DNA from: Actinomadura darangshiensis
GTDB taxonomy: Bacteria; Actinomycetota; Actinomycetes; Streptosporangiales; Streptosporangiaceae
Length of the DNA: 64,000 bases
Reading direction: 5' to 3'
Assembly: GCF_004349235.1 (NCBI RefSeq)
Contig: NZ_SMKY01000007.1
Coordinates: 19,921 to 83,920 of the forward strand
Of this stretch, positions 18,899-32,494 are shown in pieces. How positions within the stretch are numbered: the first letter of the stretch is position 1; the number at the start of each line of letters is the position of its first letter. Below the pieces are notes generated by a model, which ran no database searches, was not told the origin of the DNA, and saw only the letters and a program-made list of their open reading frames with translations. Position numbers and translations under genes: made by a program.

Positions 18899-19875
18899 AG
18901 CTTCTCCTTCTCGGGCTCTTGCGGGCGCACCTGGGGCGGGACGTATCCGGCGGGCTTGTGCGCGAGGCCCACGGCGTCGGCGAGGCGGCTGATGCGGCGG
19001 GCCGCGAGGGCCTCCTCCAGTTCGCGCAGGACGCGCGGGCCGGCCGTCGGGTCGTGGAAGAGGGCGGTGCCGACGGCGACGGCGGACGCCCCGGCGAGGA
19101 TGAACTCCAGGGCGTCCAGGCCGGTGGCGATGCCGCCGACGCCGATGACGGGCGTGCTGGGCAGCGCGGCGTGCACCTGGTAGACGCAGCGGATCGCGAC
19201 CGGCCGGACGGCGGGCCCGGACAGGCCCCCCGACACGCCGGTGAGGGCGGGGCGCAGCGTCTCCGGGTCGATCGCCATGGCCTCCATGGTGTTGATCAGG
19301 GTGAGGCCGTCGGCGCCCGCGTCGACGCAGGCGAGCGCGATGGTGACGATGTCGGTCACGTCGGGGGCGAGCTTGGCGAAGATCGGGACGCCGGGCCGGG
19401 CGTGGTCGCGGACCGCCCGCACGACGGACGCGGCGGCGGACGGGTGCCAGGCGAACATGCGCCCGCGGTCCTCGACGTTGGGGCAGGCGATGTTGACCTC
19501 GATCGCGGCGACGCCCGGGACGTGCCGGAGCCGCCGCGCCAGCTCGCCGTACTCCTCGACGCTGTTGCCCGCGACGGAGACGATCGTGCGGACCTCCTGC
19601 TCCATGAGCCAGGGGAGGTCGTGCTCCAGGAACGTCTCCACGCCCGGCCCGGGAAGCCCCATGGCCGTCAGGAGGCCGCTGGGCGTTTCCGTCACGCGGG
19701 GTGTGGGGCGTCCCGCGCGCGCTTGGGCCATCACGGACGTGGTGACGAACGCGCCAAGGCGGGTGAGGTCGAAGAACGGGGCGAGCTCGCGCCCCGTCCC
19801 GCCGCACCCTGAGGCCGTCAGGACGGGATTGGGAAGCTCCAGGGGCCCGAGGGTGGTCGTGACCCGGTCGCTCAT
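18895..19875 (-). CDS. pyrD: Dihydroorotate dehydrogenase, class 1B catalytic subunit
   Basis: Oxidises dihydroorotate to orotate. 326 residues beginning [21 protein letters not shown]. The catalytic Cys is in [15 protein letters not shown]-binding features include [23 protein letters not shown] and [24 protein letters not shown]. The partner PyrK lies directly upstream and its stop overlaps this ATG (ATGA), so the enzyme is the NAD-linked heterotetrameric type. That is unlike the membrane quinone-linked enzyme found in many other actinobacteria. Confidence 0.95.
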   Translation of the reverse strand: MSDRVTTTLGPLELPNPVLTASGCGGTGRELAPFFDLTRLGAFVTTSVMAQARAGRPTPRVTETPSGLLTAMGLPGPGVETFLEHDLPWLMEQEVRTIVSVAGNSVEEYGELARRLRHVPGVAAIEVNIACPNVEDRGRMFAWHPSAAASVVRAVRDHARPGVPIFAKLAPDVTDIVTIALACVDAGADGLTLINTMEAMAIDPETLRPALTGVSGGLSGPAVRPVAIRCVYQVHAALPSTPVIGVGGIATGLDALEFILAGASAVAVGTALFHDPTAGPRVLRELEEALAARRISRLADAVGLAHKPAGYVPPQVRPQEPEKEKL

Positions 19876-20759
19876 TGGGAGCCCCCTTCGTTGACGCTCA
19901 GGACGCGCGGCGCACCGAGCGCGTCGAACGGGATGGTTCCGAGGTCGCCCCAGCGGACGCGGTCGCCGCGCAGGACGGGACCGTCCGCGCAGGCGCGGAC
20001 CATGCGGGTCACGCCGTCCTCGCCGTGGACGGGCAGCATGCACGTCATGCACACGCCGATGCCGCACGCGCCGGTCCGCTGCAGGAACTCCTCCACCGAC
20101 ACCTGCGAGGGGAGCCCGAAGTCGCCGGCGACCTGCGTGACCGACCGGAGCAGGCCGGTGGGTCCGCAGCCGTAGACGACGTCTGTGCCCGTCTCCTCGA
20201 TGACGCGGGGCAGCACGTCGCGGACGGTGCCCTTCTCCCCCATCGACCCGTCCTCGGTGACGACGGCCGAGCTGTCGCCGATGCGCTGCGCCATGCGGGA
20301 GCCGAACACCTGCCGCGCGGACGTCCCGGCGAGGACGAAGTGCACCTGGCAGCCGCGCCGCAGCAGCGAGTCGGCGAGCGCGAACACGGCCGCGCCGCCG
20401 GGCCCGCCTGCGGCGAGCAGGCAGTTCACCGGGTCGCGCGGCAGCCGGAACGGGCGGCCGAGCGGCCCGACGAGGTCGATCTGGTCGCGGGAGCGGCGCC
20501 CGGCGAGCCACGCGGTGCCCGGCTCGGTGTCGGCGAACACCAGCTCGACGGTCCCGCCGTAGTCGGACTTGACCTCGTGCACCCCGAAGAAGCGCCGGAC
20601 CAGGCGGGAGGTGTGCTCGCCGCCGACGGCGAGCGCCACGAACTGGCCGGGCCTGAACCGCTCGGCGATGGCCGGGGCCACCAGCGTCATCGCGTGGTAG
20701 TCCTGCACCTGGCGGACCGTCAGAACCGTCGCCGACGTCTGCACCGGTGTGTCGGACAC
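19872..20759 (-). CDS. pyrK: Dihydroorotate dehydrogenase electron-transfer subunit
   Basis: Passes electrons from PyrD to NAD+ through FAD and a 2Fe-2S cluster. 295 residues from GTG 20759. The FAD-binding domain is at the N-terminus ([20 protein letters not shown]), followed by NAD-binding [16 protein letters not shown] and [12 protein letters not shown]. The C-terminal [12 protein letters not shown] plus a later Cys in VRACADGPV supply four cluster ligands. The next gene upstream, carB, ends about 70 bases before this start. The open frame extends further upstream, but the GTG has an AGGGAGACGG ribosome binding stretch. Confidence 0.94.
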   Translation of the reverse strand: MSDTPVQTSATVLTVRQVQDYHAMTLVAPAIAERFRPGQFVALAVGGEHTSRLVRRFFGVHEVKSDYGGTVELVFADTEPGTAWLAGRRSRDQIDLVGPLGRPFRLPRDPVNCLLAAGGPGGAAVFALADSLLRRGCQVHFVLAGTSARQVFGSRMAQRIGDSSAVVTEDGSMGEKGTVRDVLPRVIEETGTDVVYGCGPTGLLRSVTQVAGDFGLPSQVSVEEFLQRTGACGIGVCMTCMLPVHGEDGVTRMVRACADGPVLRGDRVRWGDLGTIPFDALGAPRVLSVNEGGSQ

Positions 20760-20829
20760 CCGTCTCCCTCTCCTCAGTCGTGCGCCGCGCGGGCCGGAGC
20801 GGCGTCCGCCCGGCCCGCGCGGCCTGTCC

Positions 20830-24215
<3,386 letters not shown>

Positions 24216-24216
<1 letters not shown>

Positions 24217-25334
24217 TACCTCGACCCCTCCATCAGTTCGCAGAAACGGTCGAAGAGCCCGGACGCGTCGTGCGGGCCGGCCGCGGCCTCCGGGTGGTAC
24301 TGGACGCTGAACGCGGGCCTCTCCAGGAGCCTCAGCCCCTCCACGCACCCGTCGTTCAGGTTGACGTGGCTGACCTCGCCGGGGCCGTAGGGCGTGTCGA
24401 AGGAGCCGTCGGTCGGGGCCTTCACGGCGAACCCGTGGTTGTGGGCCGACACGTCGACCTTGCCGGTCGTCCGGTCCTGGACGGGCTGGTTGATGCCCCG
24501 GTGGCCGAACCTCAGCTTGTACGTCCCGAGGTCGAGGGCGCGGCCGAAGATCTGGTTCCCGAAGCAGATGCCGAAGAACGGCGTCCCCGCGTCGAGGACG
24601 CCTTTCAGCGCGTCCACCGCGTATCCGGCGGCAGCCGGGTCCCCAGGGCCGTTGGAGAAGAACACGCCGTCGGGGGCGAGGGCGAGGATCTCCTCGGTCG
24701 TGCTGGTCGCGGGCAGGACGTGAACCTCGCAGCCCCGCTCCGACATCCGGTGCGGCGTCATCGACTTGATGCCGAGGTCCACGGCCGCGACCGTGAAGCG
24801 CCTCTCGCCCTCCGCCTGGACGACGTAGGGCTCCTTGGTGGAAACGTCCCGCGCGAGGTCGGCGCCCTCCATCGAAGGGCTCTGCCGTACACGCTCGACC
24901 AGGGCGTCCTCGCCCAGCGCTACCGCGTCGGCCCCGCTGAAGATGCCGGCGCGCATCGCACCCCTGTCGCGGAGGTGCCGCGTCAGCGCGCGCGTGCCCG
25001 AGATGGCGATGCCCACGACGCTCTGGTCGCGCAACGCCGAACCCAGCGAGCCGGTGGCGCGCCAGTTGGACGCGACCCGGGCGGGCTCACGCACCACGTA
25101 ACCGGCCACCTGGATGCGCCGCGATTCGGGGTCCTCGCCGTTGATGCCGGTGTTGCCTATGTGGGGGGACGTCATCGCCACGATCTGGCGCGCGTACGAG
25201 GGATCGGTCAGGGTCTCCTGGTAGCCGGTCATGCCGGTGTTGAAGACCATCTCGCCGAAGGTCTCCCCCTCGGCCCCGTACGCGGCCCCGCGGAACACCC
25301 TGCCGTCTTCCAGAACGAGCAGAGCAGGGGTCAT
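24216..25334 (-). CDS. carA: Carbamoyl-phosphate synthase small chain (glutaminase)
   Basis: Hydrolyses glutamine to supply ammonia to CarB. 372 residues from ATG 25334. The N-terminal domain is typical ([34 protein letters not shown]). The C-terminal class I glutamine amidotransferase domain carries the nucleophile in FGICFGNQ, where the more usual residue before GNQ is Leu. The His/Glu pair is in [10 protein letters not shown]. Overlaps pyrC by ATGA and carB by one base. Confidence 0.97.
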
Positions 25335-26617
25335 TGAAGCTTCCCTTCGAGGACGGTCGGCTTGCCGCGCAGGAACGTCGCGACGACACGTCCGGGCAGC
25401 TCCAGCCCCGCGAACGGGGTGTTGCGGCTCTTGGACGTCAGCGCGGACGGGTCCACGGCGCGGCGAGGCGACGGGTCGTACAGCGTGATGTTGGCGGGCG
25501 AACCTGCCTCCAGCGGACGGCCCTGTCCGGAAAGGCGGCCGATCTGCGCGGGCCGGGACGACATGCGGTCGGCGACCCCGGCCCAGTCGAGCAGCCCGGT
25601 CTCGACCATCGCCTCCTGGACGACCGGGAGCGCCGTCTCCAGGCCGATCATGCCCATCGCGGCGACGGCCCACTCGGTCTCCTTGGCCTCGACCGGGTGC
25701 GGGGCGTGGTCGGTGGCGACGCAGTCGATCGTCCCGTCGGCGAGGGCGTGCCGCAGCGCGGTGACGTCGTCGGCGGTGCGCAGCGGCGGGTTGACCTTGA
25801 AGATCGGGTCGTAGGACCCGGCCTCGCCGTCGGTCAGCAGCAGGTGGTGCGGGGTGACCTCGGCGGTCACCGGGCAGCCCTTGCTCTTCGCCCACCGGAT
25901 GATCTCCACCGACCCGGCCGTGGACACGTGGCACACGTGCAGCCGCGACCCGACGTGCTGGGCGAGCAGCACGTCCCGGGCGATGATCGCCTCCTCGGCG
26001 ACGGCCGGCCAGCCGGCCAGGCCGAGCGCGGCCGACATCTCGCCCTCGTTCATCTGCGCGCCCTCGGTGAGGCGCGGCTCCTGGGCGTGCTGGGCGACGA
26101 CGCCGCCGAACGCCTTCACGTACTCCAGCGCGCGGCGCATGATGACCGCGTCCGACACGCAGTGCCCGTCGTCGGAGAAGACCCGCACCTGCGCGGCGGA
26201 GTCGGCCATCGCGCCCAGCTCGGCGAGCTGCGCGCCGGCGATGGCGCGCGTGACGGCCCCGACGGGCTGGACGTCGCAGTACCCGGCCTCGCGCCCGAGG
26301 CGCCACACCTGCTCGACCACGCCGGCCGTGTCGGCGACCGGGTCGGTGTTGGCCATCGCGTGGACGGCGGTGAACCCGCCCATGGCGGCGGCCTTCGTCC
26401 CGGACTCGACGGTCTCGGCGTCCTCGCGGCCCGGCTCGCGCAGATGGGTGTGCAGGTCGACGAGACCCGGGAGGGCGACGAGCCCCCGGGCGTCGACGAC
26501 CTCGGCCCCGGCCCCGTCCAGCCCCGGGCCGACCTCGGCGATGGAGGCGTTCCGGACGAGGATGTCGGCGGCCTCGCCGCCGAGGAGCCGGGCGCCCCTG
26601 ATGATGTACGCGCTCAC
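25331..26617 (-). CDS. pyrC: Dihydroorotase
   Basis: Cyclises carbamoyl aspartate to dihydroorotate; a zinc amidohydrolase. 428 residues from GTG 26617, which overlaps the pyrB stop (GTGA). Metal-binding [10 protein letters not shown], His residues in VAQHAQEP and [10 protein letters not shown], and the catalytic Asp in VATDHAPH are all present. This is the longer class I type normally found in pyr operons of Gram-positive bacteria. Confidence 0.97.
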   Translation of the reverse strand: MSAYIIRGARLLGGEAADILVRNASIAEVGPGLDGAGAEVVDARGLVALPGLVDLHTHLREPGREDAETVESGTKAAAMGGFTAVHAMANTDPVADTAGVVEQVWRLGREAGYCDVQPVGAVTRAIAGAQLAELGAMADSAAQVRVFSDDGHCVSDAVIMRRALEYVKAFGGVVAQHAQEPRLTEGAQMNEGEMSAALGLAGWPAVAEEAIIARDVLLAQHVGSRLHVCHVSTAGSVEIIRWAKSKGCPVTAEVTPHHLLLTDGEAGSYDPIFKVNPPLRTADDVTALRHALADGTIDCVATDHAPHPVEAKETEWAVAAMGMIGLETALPVVQEAMVETGLLDWAGVADRMSSRPAQIGRLSGQGRPLEAGSPANITLYDPSPRRAVDPSALTSKSRNTPFAGLELPGRVVATFLRGKPTVLEGKLQ

Positions 26618-27555
26618 TGGGCGACCTCCTGGCCGATGGCGGGCTCGGACCCGCCGAGCAGCAGGTAGAGGACCGCCATGCGGGCGCTGACGCCGTTGGC
26701 GACCTGCTCGACGATCGTGGACCGGACGGAGTCGGCGACCTCGGCGGCGATCTCCACGCCGCGGTTCATCGGCCCCGGGTGCATGACGATGGCGTGCTCG
26801 GGCAGCTCCGCCATGCGCTCGGCGTCCAGCCCGTAGCGGCGGCTGTACTCGCGCACCGTCGGGAAGTAGGCGGCGTTCATCCGCTCCTGCTGGACGCGCA
26901 GCATCATGATGACGTCGCTCTTCGGGATGACGCCGTCCAGGTCGTAGGACACCGAGCACGGCCACGTGTCGATGGCGACCGGGAGGAGCGTCGGCGGCGC
27001 GACCACGGTGACGTCCGCGCCGAGGGTGTCCAGCAGCAGGACGTTGGATCGTGCCACCCGGCTGTGCAGGACGTCCCCGACGATCGTGACCTTGCGGCCC
27101 TCCAGGCCGCCGAGGCGCTTGCGCATCGTGAACGCGTCCAGGAGCGCCTGCGTGGGGTGCTCGTGGGTGCCGTCGCCGGCGTTGACGACGCTGCCCCGCA
27201 CCCAGCGGGCGAGCCGGTGCGGCGCACCGGACGCGCCGTGCCGGACGACGACGCCGTCGGCGCCCATCGCCTCCAGGGTGAGCGCCGTGTCCTTCAGGCT
27301 CTCGCCCTTGGACACGCTGGAGCCCTTGGCGGAGAAGTTGATCACGTCCGCGGACAGCCGCTTGGCGGCGGCCTCGAACGAGATGCGGGTCCGGGTGGAG
27401 TCCTCGAAGAACAGGTTGACGACCGTCCGGCCGCGCAGCGTGGGCAGCTTCTTGATGGAGCGGCCCGCGATCCGCGCGAGCTCCTCGGCCGTGTCGAGGA
27501 CGAGCAGCGCGTCATCGCGGCTCAGGTCGGCGGCGGAGATCAGATGGCGGTTCAT
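26614..27555 (-). CDS. pyrB: Aspartate carbamoyltransferase catalytic subunit
   Basis: Condenses aspartate with carbamoyl phosphate. 313 residues. The carbamoyl-phosphate motif [13 protein letters not shown], the catalytic [13 protein letters not shown] and the C-terminal [11 protein letters not shown] are intact. No pyrI regulatory gene is present in the operon. Starts with ATG overlapping the pyrR stop (ATGA) and overlaps pyrC at its end. Confidence 0.98.
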   Translation of the reverse strand: MNRHLISAADLSRDDALLVLDTAEELARIAGRSIKKLPTLRGRTVVNLFFEDSTRTRISFEAAAKRLSADVINFSAKGSSVSKGESLKDTALTLEAMGADGVVVRHGASGAPHRLARWVRGSVVNAGDGTHEHPTQALLDAFTMRKRLGGLEGRKVTIVGDVLHSRVARSNVLLLDTLGADVTVVAPPTLLPVAIDTWPCSVSYDLDGVIPKSDVIMMLRVQQERMNAAYFPTVREYSRRYGLDAERMAELPEHAIVMHPGPMNRGVEIAAEVADSVRSTIVEQVANGVSARMAVLYLLLGGSEPAIGQEVAQ

Positions 27556-28157
27556 TCGGCACCTCCCGCGGAACCGGCCGGCACGGGGCCGAGCAGGACC
27601 GCGTCCCGCCCGTCGTTCTCGTCCAGCAGGACCTTCACGGTCTCGCGCATCGAGGTGGGCAGGTTCTTGCCCACGTAGTCGGCGCGGATCGGCAGCTGCC
27701 GGTGCCCGCGGTCGACCAGCACGGCCAGCTGGACCGCGCGGGGCCGGCCGAGGTCGTTCAGCGAGTCGAGCGCGGCGCGCACCGTCCGGCCGGAGAACAG
27801 CACGTCGTCGACGAGCACGACGACCCTGTCGTCGACGCCCTCGGCGGGCAGCTCGGTGCGGCCGAGCGCGCGGGCCGGCCGCATCCGCAGGTCGTCCCGG
27901 TACATGGTCACGTCGAGCGAGCCCCAGGGCACCGGGCGGCCCTCGACCTCGCGCAGCGCCCCGGCGAGCCGCTCGGCCAGCGTCACGCCGCGGGTCTGGA
28001 TGCCGAGCAGCAGGACGTCGTGCCCGCCCTTGGTCCGCTCGAGGATCTCGTGTGCGATCCGGGTGAGCGCGCGTCTGATGTCGGGACCCTCCAGAACGGC
28101 CTTGGGCCGGGGGTCACCGTCCGCCACGCGCTGCTCCTGCCTCGGGGCAGCATTCAC
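27552..28157 (-). CDS. pyrR: Pyrimidine operon regulator PyrR / uracil phosphoribosyltransferase
   Basis: An RNA-binding regulator that senses UMP and can also convert uracil to UMP. 201 residues. The PRPP-binding loop [19 protein letters not shown] and the basic RNA-contact region ([22 protein letters not shown]) are present. GTG start at 28157 with AAGGAGG eight bases upstream. The PyrR-type RNA hairpin lies directly next to that ribosome binding site, so the gene heads, and probably autoregulates, the pyr operon. Confidence 0.96.
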   Translation of the reverse strand: MNAAPRQEQRVADGDPRPKAVLEGPDIRRALTRIAHEILERTKGGHDVLLLGIQTRGVTLAERLAGALREVEGRPVPWGSLDVTMYRDDLRMRPARALGRTELPAEGVDDRVVVLVDDVLFSGRTVRAALDSLNDLGRPRAVQLAVLVDRGHRQLPIRADYVGKNLPTSMRETVKVLLDENDGRDAVLLGPVPAGSAGGAE

Positions 28158-28172
28158 CGCCTGAACCTCCTT

Positions 28173-28191
28173 CCCCGCCTCACGGGACGGG
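28173..28191 (-). promoter_or_regulatory. PyrR-binding RNA loop abutting the pyrR ribosome binding site
   Basis: On the minus strand this 19-base segment folds as a hairpin with a bulged U. Its core, TCCCGTGAGGC (28187-28177), exactly fits the PyrR loop consensus TCCNGNGAGGY known from Gram-positive pyr leaders. The AAGGAGG ribosome binding site of pyrR (28172-28166) begins at the next base. UMP-bound PyrR would be expected to hinder translation initiation. Translational control by PyrR has been described in mycobacteria; here it is inferred from placement. Confidence 0.75.
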
Positions 28192-28414
28192 CCTTAAAGG
28201 ACGTCTTGTCCCCCACACGTTAGCAGCCGGGCGGGTCCGGCCCGCATCCGGACCGCTCCACGTCTTCGCAGGTGAGAGGGGTCACATTCGGCACCCTTCC
28301 GGGGCGCCGGACGGGACCGGGAACGGGCCGCCGCGCCTTGCCCGCGGGGCGTGGCGGGCGTCCGGGCGGCTCCGATCGAGTCCTGCGGATTTCGACCGCT
28401 TTTTTCCAATCAGC

Positions 28415-28456
28415 TTGACCTGGGGCCGTACCCGTTTTACCGTCACTGTCCGTAAC
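28415..28456 (+). promoter_or_regulatory. bldD promoter with an overlapping BldD-type operator
   Basis: TTGACC (28415-28420), a 17-base spacer and TACCGT (28438-28443) form a good vegetative promoter about 120 bases upstream of bldD. A 15-base palindrome, GTCACTGTCCGTAAC (28442-28456), has the TNAC and GTNA half-sites of the Streptomyces BldD box with correct spacing. It overlaps the -10 end and the expected start site. This placement predicts autorepression, which is established for BldD in Streptomyces. Confidence 0.7.
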
Positions 28457-28566
28457 CATCCCTGGGGACGGACTCCCGCGGCCTTCCGGCTTCGAGAATC
28501 CGTCTCCCCCCGGTGACTGAAGACCGGGGTCCGACGACGACGAAAGTGAGCCTGGGGGGCCGCAGA

Positions 28567-29061
28567 ATGCCGTCTGAATACGCAAAGGCTCTCGGCGCGC
28601 GACTGCGCGCCATCCGCACCCAGCAGGGCCTGTCCCTGCACGGTGTGGAAGAGAAATCCCGCGGCCGCTGGAAGGCCGTCGTCGTGGGTTCGTACGAGCG
28701 GGGCGACCGCGCCGTCACCGTTCAGAAGCTGGCCGAGCTCGCCGATTTCTATGGCGTGCCGGTTTCCGAGTTGCTGCCCGGCGGAGCCGCGCCGAGCCCG
28801 CTCGGGCCTACACCCAAGCTCGTGATCGATCTAGAGCGGTTGCAGCAGCTTCCGAAAGACAAGGCCGGTCCTCTCGCCCGTTACGCCGCGACGATTCAAA
28901 GCCAGCGGGGCGACTACAACGGAAAGGTCCTGTTCATCCGCCAGGAAGACCTGCGTTCACTCGCGGTCATCTATGACAAGTCCCCGACCGAGCTCACCGA
29001 GGAGCTCATCGGCTGGGGCGTCCTCGACCCGGAGGCGCGCCGCGCCGTCGAGTCGTTCTGA
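28567..29061 (+). CDS. bldD: Developmental master regulator BldD
   Basis: A cyclic-di-GMP-responsive repressor of sporulation genes in filamentous actinobacteria. 164 residues from ATG 28567, which begins PSEYAKALGARLRAIRTQQGLSL. The N-terminal XRE-type HTH (about 8-75) is strongly conserved (GVEEKSRGRWKAVVVGSYERG, ELADFYGVPVSELLPG). The C-terminal domain has the c-di-GMP contact segments RGDYNGKVLFIRQEDLR (RGD plus RQEDLR), so second-messenger control is probably retained. The open frame starts at 28513, but that extra 18-residue leader is not family-like. Confidence 0.96.
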   Translation: MPSEYAKALGARLRAIRTQQGLSLHGVEEKSRGRWKAVVVGSYERGDRAVTVQKLAELADFYGVPVSELLPGGAAPSPLGPTPKLVIDLERLQQLPKDKAGPLARYAATIQSQRGDYNGKVLFIRQEDLRSLAVIYDKSPTELTEELIGWGVLDPEARRAVESF

Positions 29062-29079
29062 TCCACCGCTTCACCTGTT

Positions 29080-30489
29080 TCACCGCACGGCCGTTACGGG
29101 GTCCGGCACCGCGCCGGGCCCCGTTCCGCGTCCGGGGGGCCTCCGGCGCGGGACGAGGAGGGCCAGCGGGAGGACGGCGGCCATCACGGCGGCGCTCACG
29201 GCGAAGCCGGTCGCGTAGCCGCCCTCGCCAGGGACGACCACGATGACGACCGCGGTGATCTGGGTCCCCAGGGACGCGCCGACCGTCCGGATCAGCGTGT
29301 TGATGCCCGTGGCCACGCCCGTCTCCCCCGCCGGGACGGCGGCGACGACCAGGTTCGCCACGGCGGCGTAGGCGAAGCCCAGCCCGATGCCCCGCGCCAG
29401 GCCGCCGACGTAGAGCTGCCACATGGCGGCGTGCTGGAACGCCACGAACGCGTAGCCGAGGCCGGTCATCAGCGCGCCGCCGAACAGGACCATGCGGGAG
29501 CCGATGCGCCGGTCCAGGAGGCCGGCCGTCATGCCCGCGGCCGTCATGCCGATGCTGGCGGGGAGCTGCAGGAGGGCCGCCTGGGTGGCCGTCCCGCCGA
29601 ATCCGAAGCCGGTGCCGTCCGGAAGCTGGACGAGCAGCGGGAACAGCAGGCCGCCGGCCATGAGCGCGTAGCCGGACAGCAGCGACGCGGCGTTCGCCGT
29701 CCAGACGCCGCGCACCCGCATCAGCCGCAGGTCGATCAGCGGCTCGGCGACGCGGTTCTCCGTCCACAGCCAGGCGCCGGCGGCCGCGGCCGACAGCGCG
29801 AGCAGGCCGAGGACGCCGGGCGACGTCCAGCCCCAGTCCATACCCTCCGTGAGGGCGGTGAGCGCCGCCACCAGCCAGGCCCCGAAGAGGGCCGCGCCCC
29901 ACCAGTCGACCTTCGCCGCCGCCTTGGGCGCCGACCGCGGCACGATCCACCAGGCGAGCGCCACCCCGGGCACGAGGCCCGCGACCGGCAGCCACAGCAG
30001 CCACCGCCAGCCGAGGTAGTCGATGATCGGCCCGGCCAGGCACCAGGACACGGCGCCGCCGAGCCCCAGCATGGACGACATGAGGCCGACGGCCGAGGCC
30101 GTCCGGGCGGGCGGGACGACGTCCCGGATGATCGTGTACGCCAGCGGGAAGACGCCGCCGCCGATGCCGGACAGGACGCGTCCGGCCAGCATCACCGGCA
30201 CGGTCCCGGCCAGGGCCGCGACGACCATCCCGGCGGTGGCGACCCCCAGGACCGCGAGCAGCACGCGCCGGGGCCCGTACAGGTCGCCCAGCCGCCCGGC
30301 CACCGGGGTGGCGACCGCCGCGGACAGCGTCATCGCGGTGAGCGCCCACGCCGCACCCGCCGGGGTCGTGTGCAGGCCGTCCTGGATCTGCGGCAGCGCC
30401 GGCGTCACCACGGCCATCGACAGCGAGTAGGCCATCACCCCGAGGAACGCCAGCAGCGGCACCAGCCCGCGCCCGCCCTGCCCCGCCAC
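29080..30489 (-). CDS. MFS drug-resistance-type exporter (DHA2-like)
   Basis: A membrane transporter of 469 residues with about 14 predicted helices. Motif A appears as GRLGDLYGPRRVLL after helix 2, and a motif-C-like GGAVSWCLAGPIIDYLGWRWLLW after helix 5. The GTG at 30489 has GGAGG eight to nine bases upstream. Convergent with bldD, 18 bases apart, with a terminator hairpin inside its own 3' end. No regulator gene is adjacent. Substrate unknown; proton-driven export of a hydrophobic compound is the usual role. Confidence 0.88.
   Translation of the reverse strand: MAGQGGRGLVPLLAFLGVMAYSLSMAVVTPALPQIQDGLHTTPAGAAWALTAMTLSAAVATPVAGRLGDLYGPRRVLLAVLGVATAGMVVAALAGTVPVMLAGRVLSGIGGGVFPLAYTIIRDVVPPARTASAVGLMSSMLGLGGAVSWCLAGPIIDYLGWRWLLWLPVAGLVPGVALAWWIVPRSAPKAAAKVDWWGAALFGAWLVAALTALTEGMDWGWTSPGVLGLLALSAAAAGAWLWTENRVAEPLIDLRLMRVRGVWTANAASLLSGYALMAGGLLFPLLVQLPDGTGFGFGGTATQAALLQLPASIGMTAAGMTAGLLDRRIGSRMVLFGGALMTGLGYAFVAFQHAAMWQLYVGGLARGIGLGFAYAAVANLVVAAVPAGETGVATGINTLIRTVGASLGTQITAVVIVVVPGEGGYATGFAVSAAVMAAVLPLALLVPRRRPPGRGTGPGAVPDPVTAVR
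29097..29123. terminator. Hairpin terminator at the bldD / MFS convergent junction
   Basis: CGGGG-T-CCGGC and GCCGG-G-CCCCG form a ten-pair stem with one internal mismatch and a five-base loop. It lies 36 bases after the bldD stop and inside the last codons of the MFS gene. Short T/C tracts flank it, so it can serve bldD. Confidence 0.6.
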
Positions 30490-30623
30490 CGAGGTCCCCT
30501 CCTGTAGTTCGCCGCTCTAACGATCTCATAAGCGGACGAACCGTCAGCGATCCCCCATACGGGTGAGGGCGCCGCCCCTGCGGCGGGAGGCACGGCCGCG
30601 CCCGGCCCCGCCACGATCGATGT

Positions 30624-31223
30624 ATGACGAACTCCGCCTCCACCCCGCGCTGGACGCGCTGGGCCGCACACGCCATCACACTGCTGGCGCTGCCGTCCGG
30701 CATCTGGCGGCTCGGCCTCGCCACGGGCCTCCACCTCGGCTACACCGACGCCGGCTACCGGACCGTCTGCCCGCCCGGCTTCTGGGGGCCCGCGTACCTG
30801 GTGCTGCTCGCCGTGGTCAGCGAGGGCGCCGCGCTCCTCTGCCTCGGTCTCGTGCAGCGGTGGGGCGAGGTGGTTCCGCGCTGGATTCCGGTCATCGGCG
30901 GCAGGAACGTCCCGCCGCCCGCGGCGCTGATCCCGGCCTGGCTGGGCGTCGCCGTCCTCGCCGTCCTCTGGACGCCGCTCCTGGCCTGGTGGACGATGCC
31001 CGCCGACGACATGACCCCGGCCGGCCACACCATCACCGGCTTCCTCTACCTCCCGCTCGTCGCCTGGGCACCGCTGCTCGCCGCTCTGGCCGTCTCCTAC
31101 CGGCGCCGGGCCGGCTCCACCCGACGGGCGACCGCGAGGGGCGATGCCGGCCTTTCCAGCAGATCAAGGACCCCCGACGGCACCGTTCGCCCGGAGCGCC
31201 TCGATGCGCTGCCGGGGCAGTGA
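30624..31223 (+). CDS. Small integral membrane protein of unknown function
   Basis: 199 residues with about four predicted transmembrane helices (ITLLALPSGIWRLGLA, GPAYLVLLAVVSEGAALLCLGL, PAWLGVAVLAVLWTPLLAWW, FLYLPLVAWAPLLAALAVSY). It has the short polar loop PRWIPVIGGRNVPPPAALIP typical of unnamed actinobacterial membrane proteins. The C-terminal 40 residues are hydrophilic and overlap the convergent CoA-transferase gene by 60 bases. No function can be assigned. Confidence 0.65.
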   Translation: MTNSASTPRWTRWAAHAITLLALPSGIWRLGLATGLHLGYTDAGYRTVCPPGFWGPAYLVLLAVVSEGAALLCLGLVQRWGEVVPRWIPVIGGRNVPPPAALIPAWLGVAVLAVLWTPLLAWWTMPADDMTPAGHTITGFLYLPLVAWAPLLAALAVSYRRRAGSTRRATARGDAGLSSRSRTPDGTVRPERLDALPGQ

Positions 31224-32351
31224 CAGGACGTCCCGCAGCACCTGGTCGGTGTGCTCGCCCAGCAGGGGGGCGGGATCGGGCGGACGTGAGGCGTCCCCGA
31301 GCCGAACCGGAGAACCCGGCGCCAGGTGCGTGCCTATGCCGGGCTGGTCCAGCGGGGCCATGAGGGGTTCGCCGTGGAGGCCGGCGGCCACTTCCGCGAA
31401 GTCGCGGTAACGGGACCACAGGACGGACGCACCCTTCAGGCCGTCCGCCACCTGCTCGCATGTGCGGGACGCGAACCAGTGGGCGAGCACGCCGCCGAGC
31501 GCCTCACGGTGGCCGTAGCGGTCGCCCGCGCGGCGGAAGTCGGCGCCCAGGGCGCGTTCGAGGGCACCGGCCACCTCGCCGAGACCGGTGGCGTCCACAA
31601 GGTCGCGCCAGTGCCGGGCGGTGAGGACGGCCACCATGACGCGTCCGTCCGCGGTGGCGAAGTCGCGCCCGAAGTCGCCGAACAGGTGGTTACCCAGGCG
31701 AGGCCTGGACTCGCCCAGTTGCGCCTCGGCCAGATAGCCGAGATTTCCCGCCGTGGCCAGGGCGACGTCCTGCAACGCCACCTGGAGCCGCTGCCCCTCT
31801 CCCGTGCGCAGACGGTGCCGCTCGGCCGCCAGCAGCCCGATGGCCATGTAGAGGCCGCATGCCACGTCCCAGGCGGGCAGAGCGTGGTTGACGGGGGTCT
31901 CCTGGCCGGACGGGCCCGTGATCGACGGGAAGCCCGTGGCGGCGTTCACCGTGTAGTCGACGGCGTTGCCGCCTTCGCGGGTCCCCTGGAGCTGGACGTG
32001 GATCAAGTCCGCCCTCACCGCGCTCAGCTCGTCGTAGGTGAGCCCCGGGCGCGGCGGTGCGTTGGTCAGGACGACACCGCATTCGGCGACGAGATCCGCG
32101 GCCACCTCGCGTCCCTCGGCTGAACGCAGGTCGACGGTGACGGAACGCTTGCCCTTGTTCAGCCCGGCCCAGTACAGGCTCCGCCCGGACGGCGCCAGCG
32201 GCCAGCGATCGATGTCGGGGCCGCCCCCGACCTGGTCGACGCGGATGACGTCCGCGCCGAGCTGCGCCAGCGTCATCCCACCCAGCGGCGTCGCGACGAA
32301 GCTGGACAGCTCCACCACGCGCATCCCGTCCAGCGGCAGCGTTCCCGTCAT
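31164..32351 (-). CDS. CaiB/BaiF (class III) CoA-transferase family protein
   Basis: Transfers CoA between carboxylic acids, or racemises a 2-methylacyl-CoA; members cannot be told apart reliably by eye. 395 residues. The N-terminus GMRVVELSSFVATPLGGMTLAQLGADVIRV and the segment LNKGKRSVTVDLRS are signature regions. A candidate catalytic Asp lies in ALPAWDVACGLYMAIGLLAAERHR. Single gene with no acyl-CoA dehydrogenase or ligase beside it, so the pathway is unknown. Its 3' end overlaps a convergent membrane protein gene. Confidence 0.88.
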   Translation of the reverse strand: MTGTLPLDGMRVVELSSFVATPLGGMTLAQLGADVIRVDQVGGGPDIDRWPLAPSGRSLYWAGLNKGKRSVTVDLRSAEGREVAADLVAECGVVLTNAPPRPGLTYDELSAVRADLIHVQLQGTREGGNAVDYTVNAATGFPSITGPSGQETPVNHALPAWDVACGLYMAIGLLAAERHRLRTGEGQRLQVALQDVALATAGNLGYLAEAQLGESRPRLGNHLFGDFGRDFATADGRVMVAVLTARHWRDLVDATGLGEVAGALERALGADFRRAGDRYGHREALGGVLAHWFASRTCEQVADGLKGASVLWSRYRDFAEVAAGLHGEPLMAPLDQPGIGTHLAPGSPVRLGDASRPPDPAPLLGEHTDQVLRDVLSLPRQRIEALRANGAVGGP

Positions 32352-32494
32352 GAAGCGATGTCTACCAGCACACCCCGCCCGCCCCCGCGAACGGGTGTCA
32401 CCCGACGCACACCGCCGGCACCCGGCCGGCCGCGGCGCACCGATCAGCGTCGCACCGGATCGGCCTCACGCCGACCGCCCCCGCTTCGACCGCC

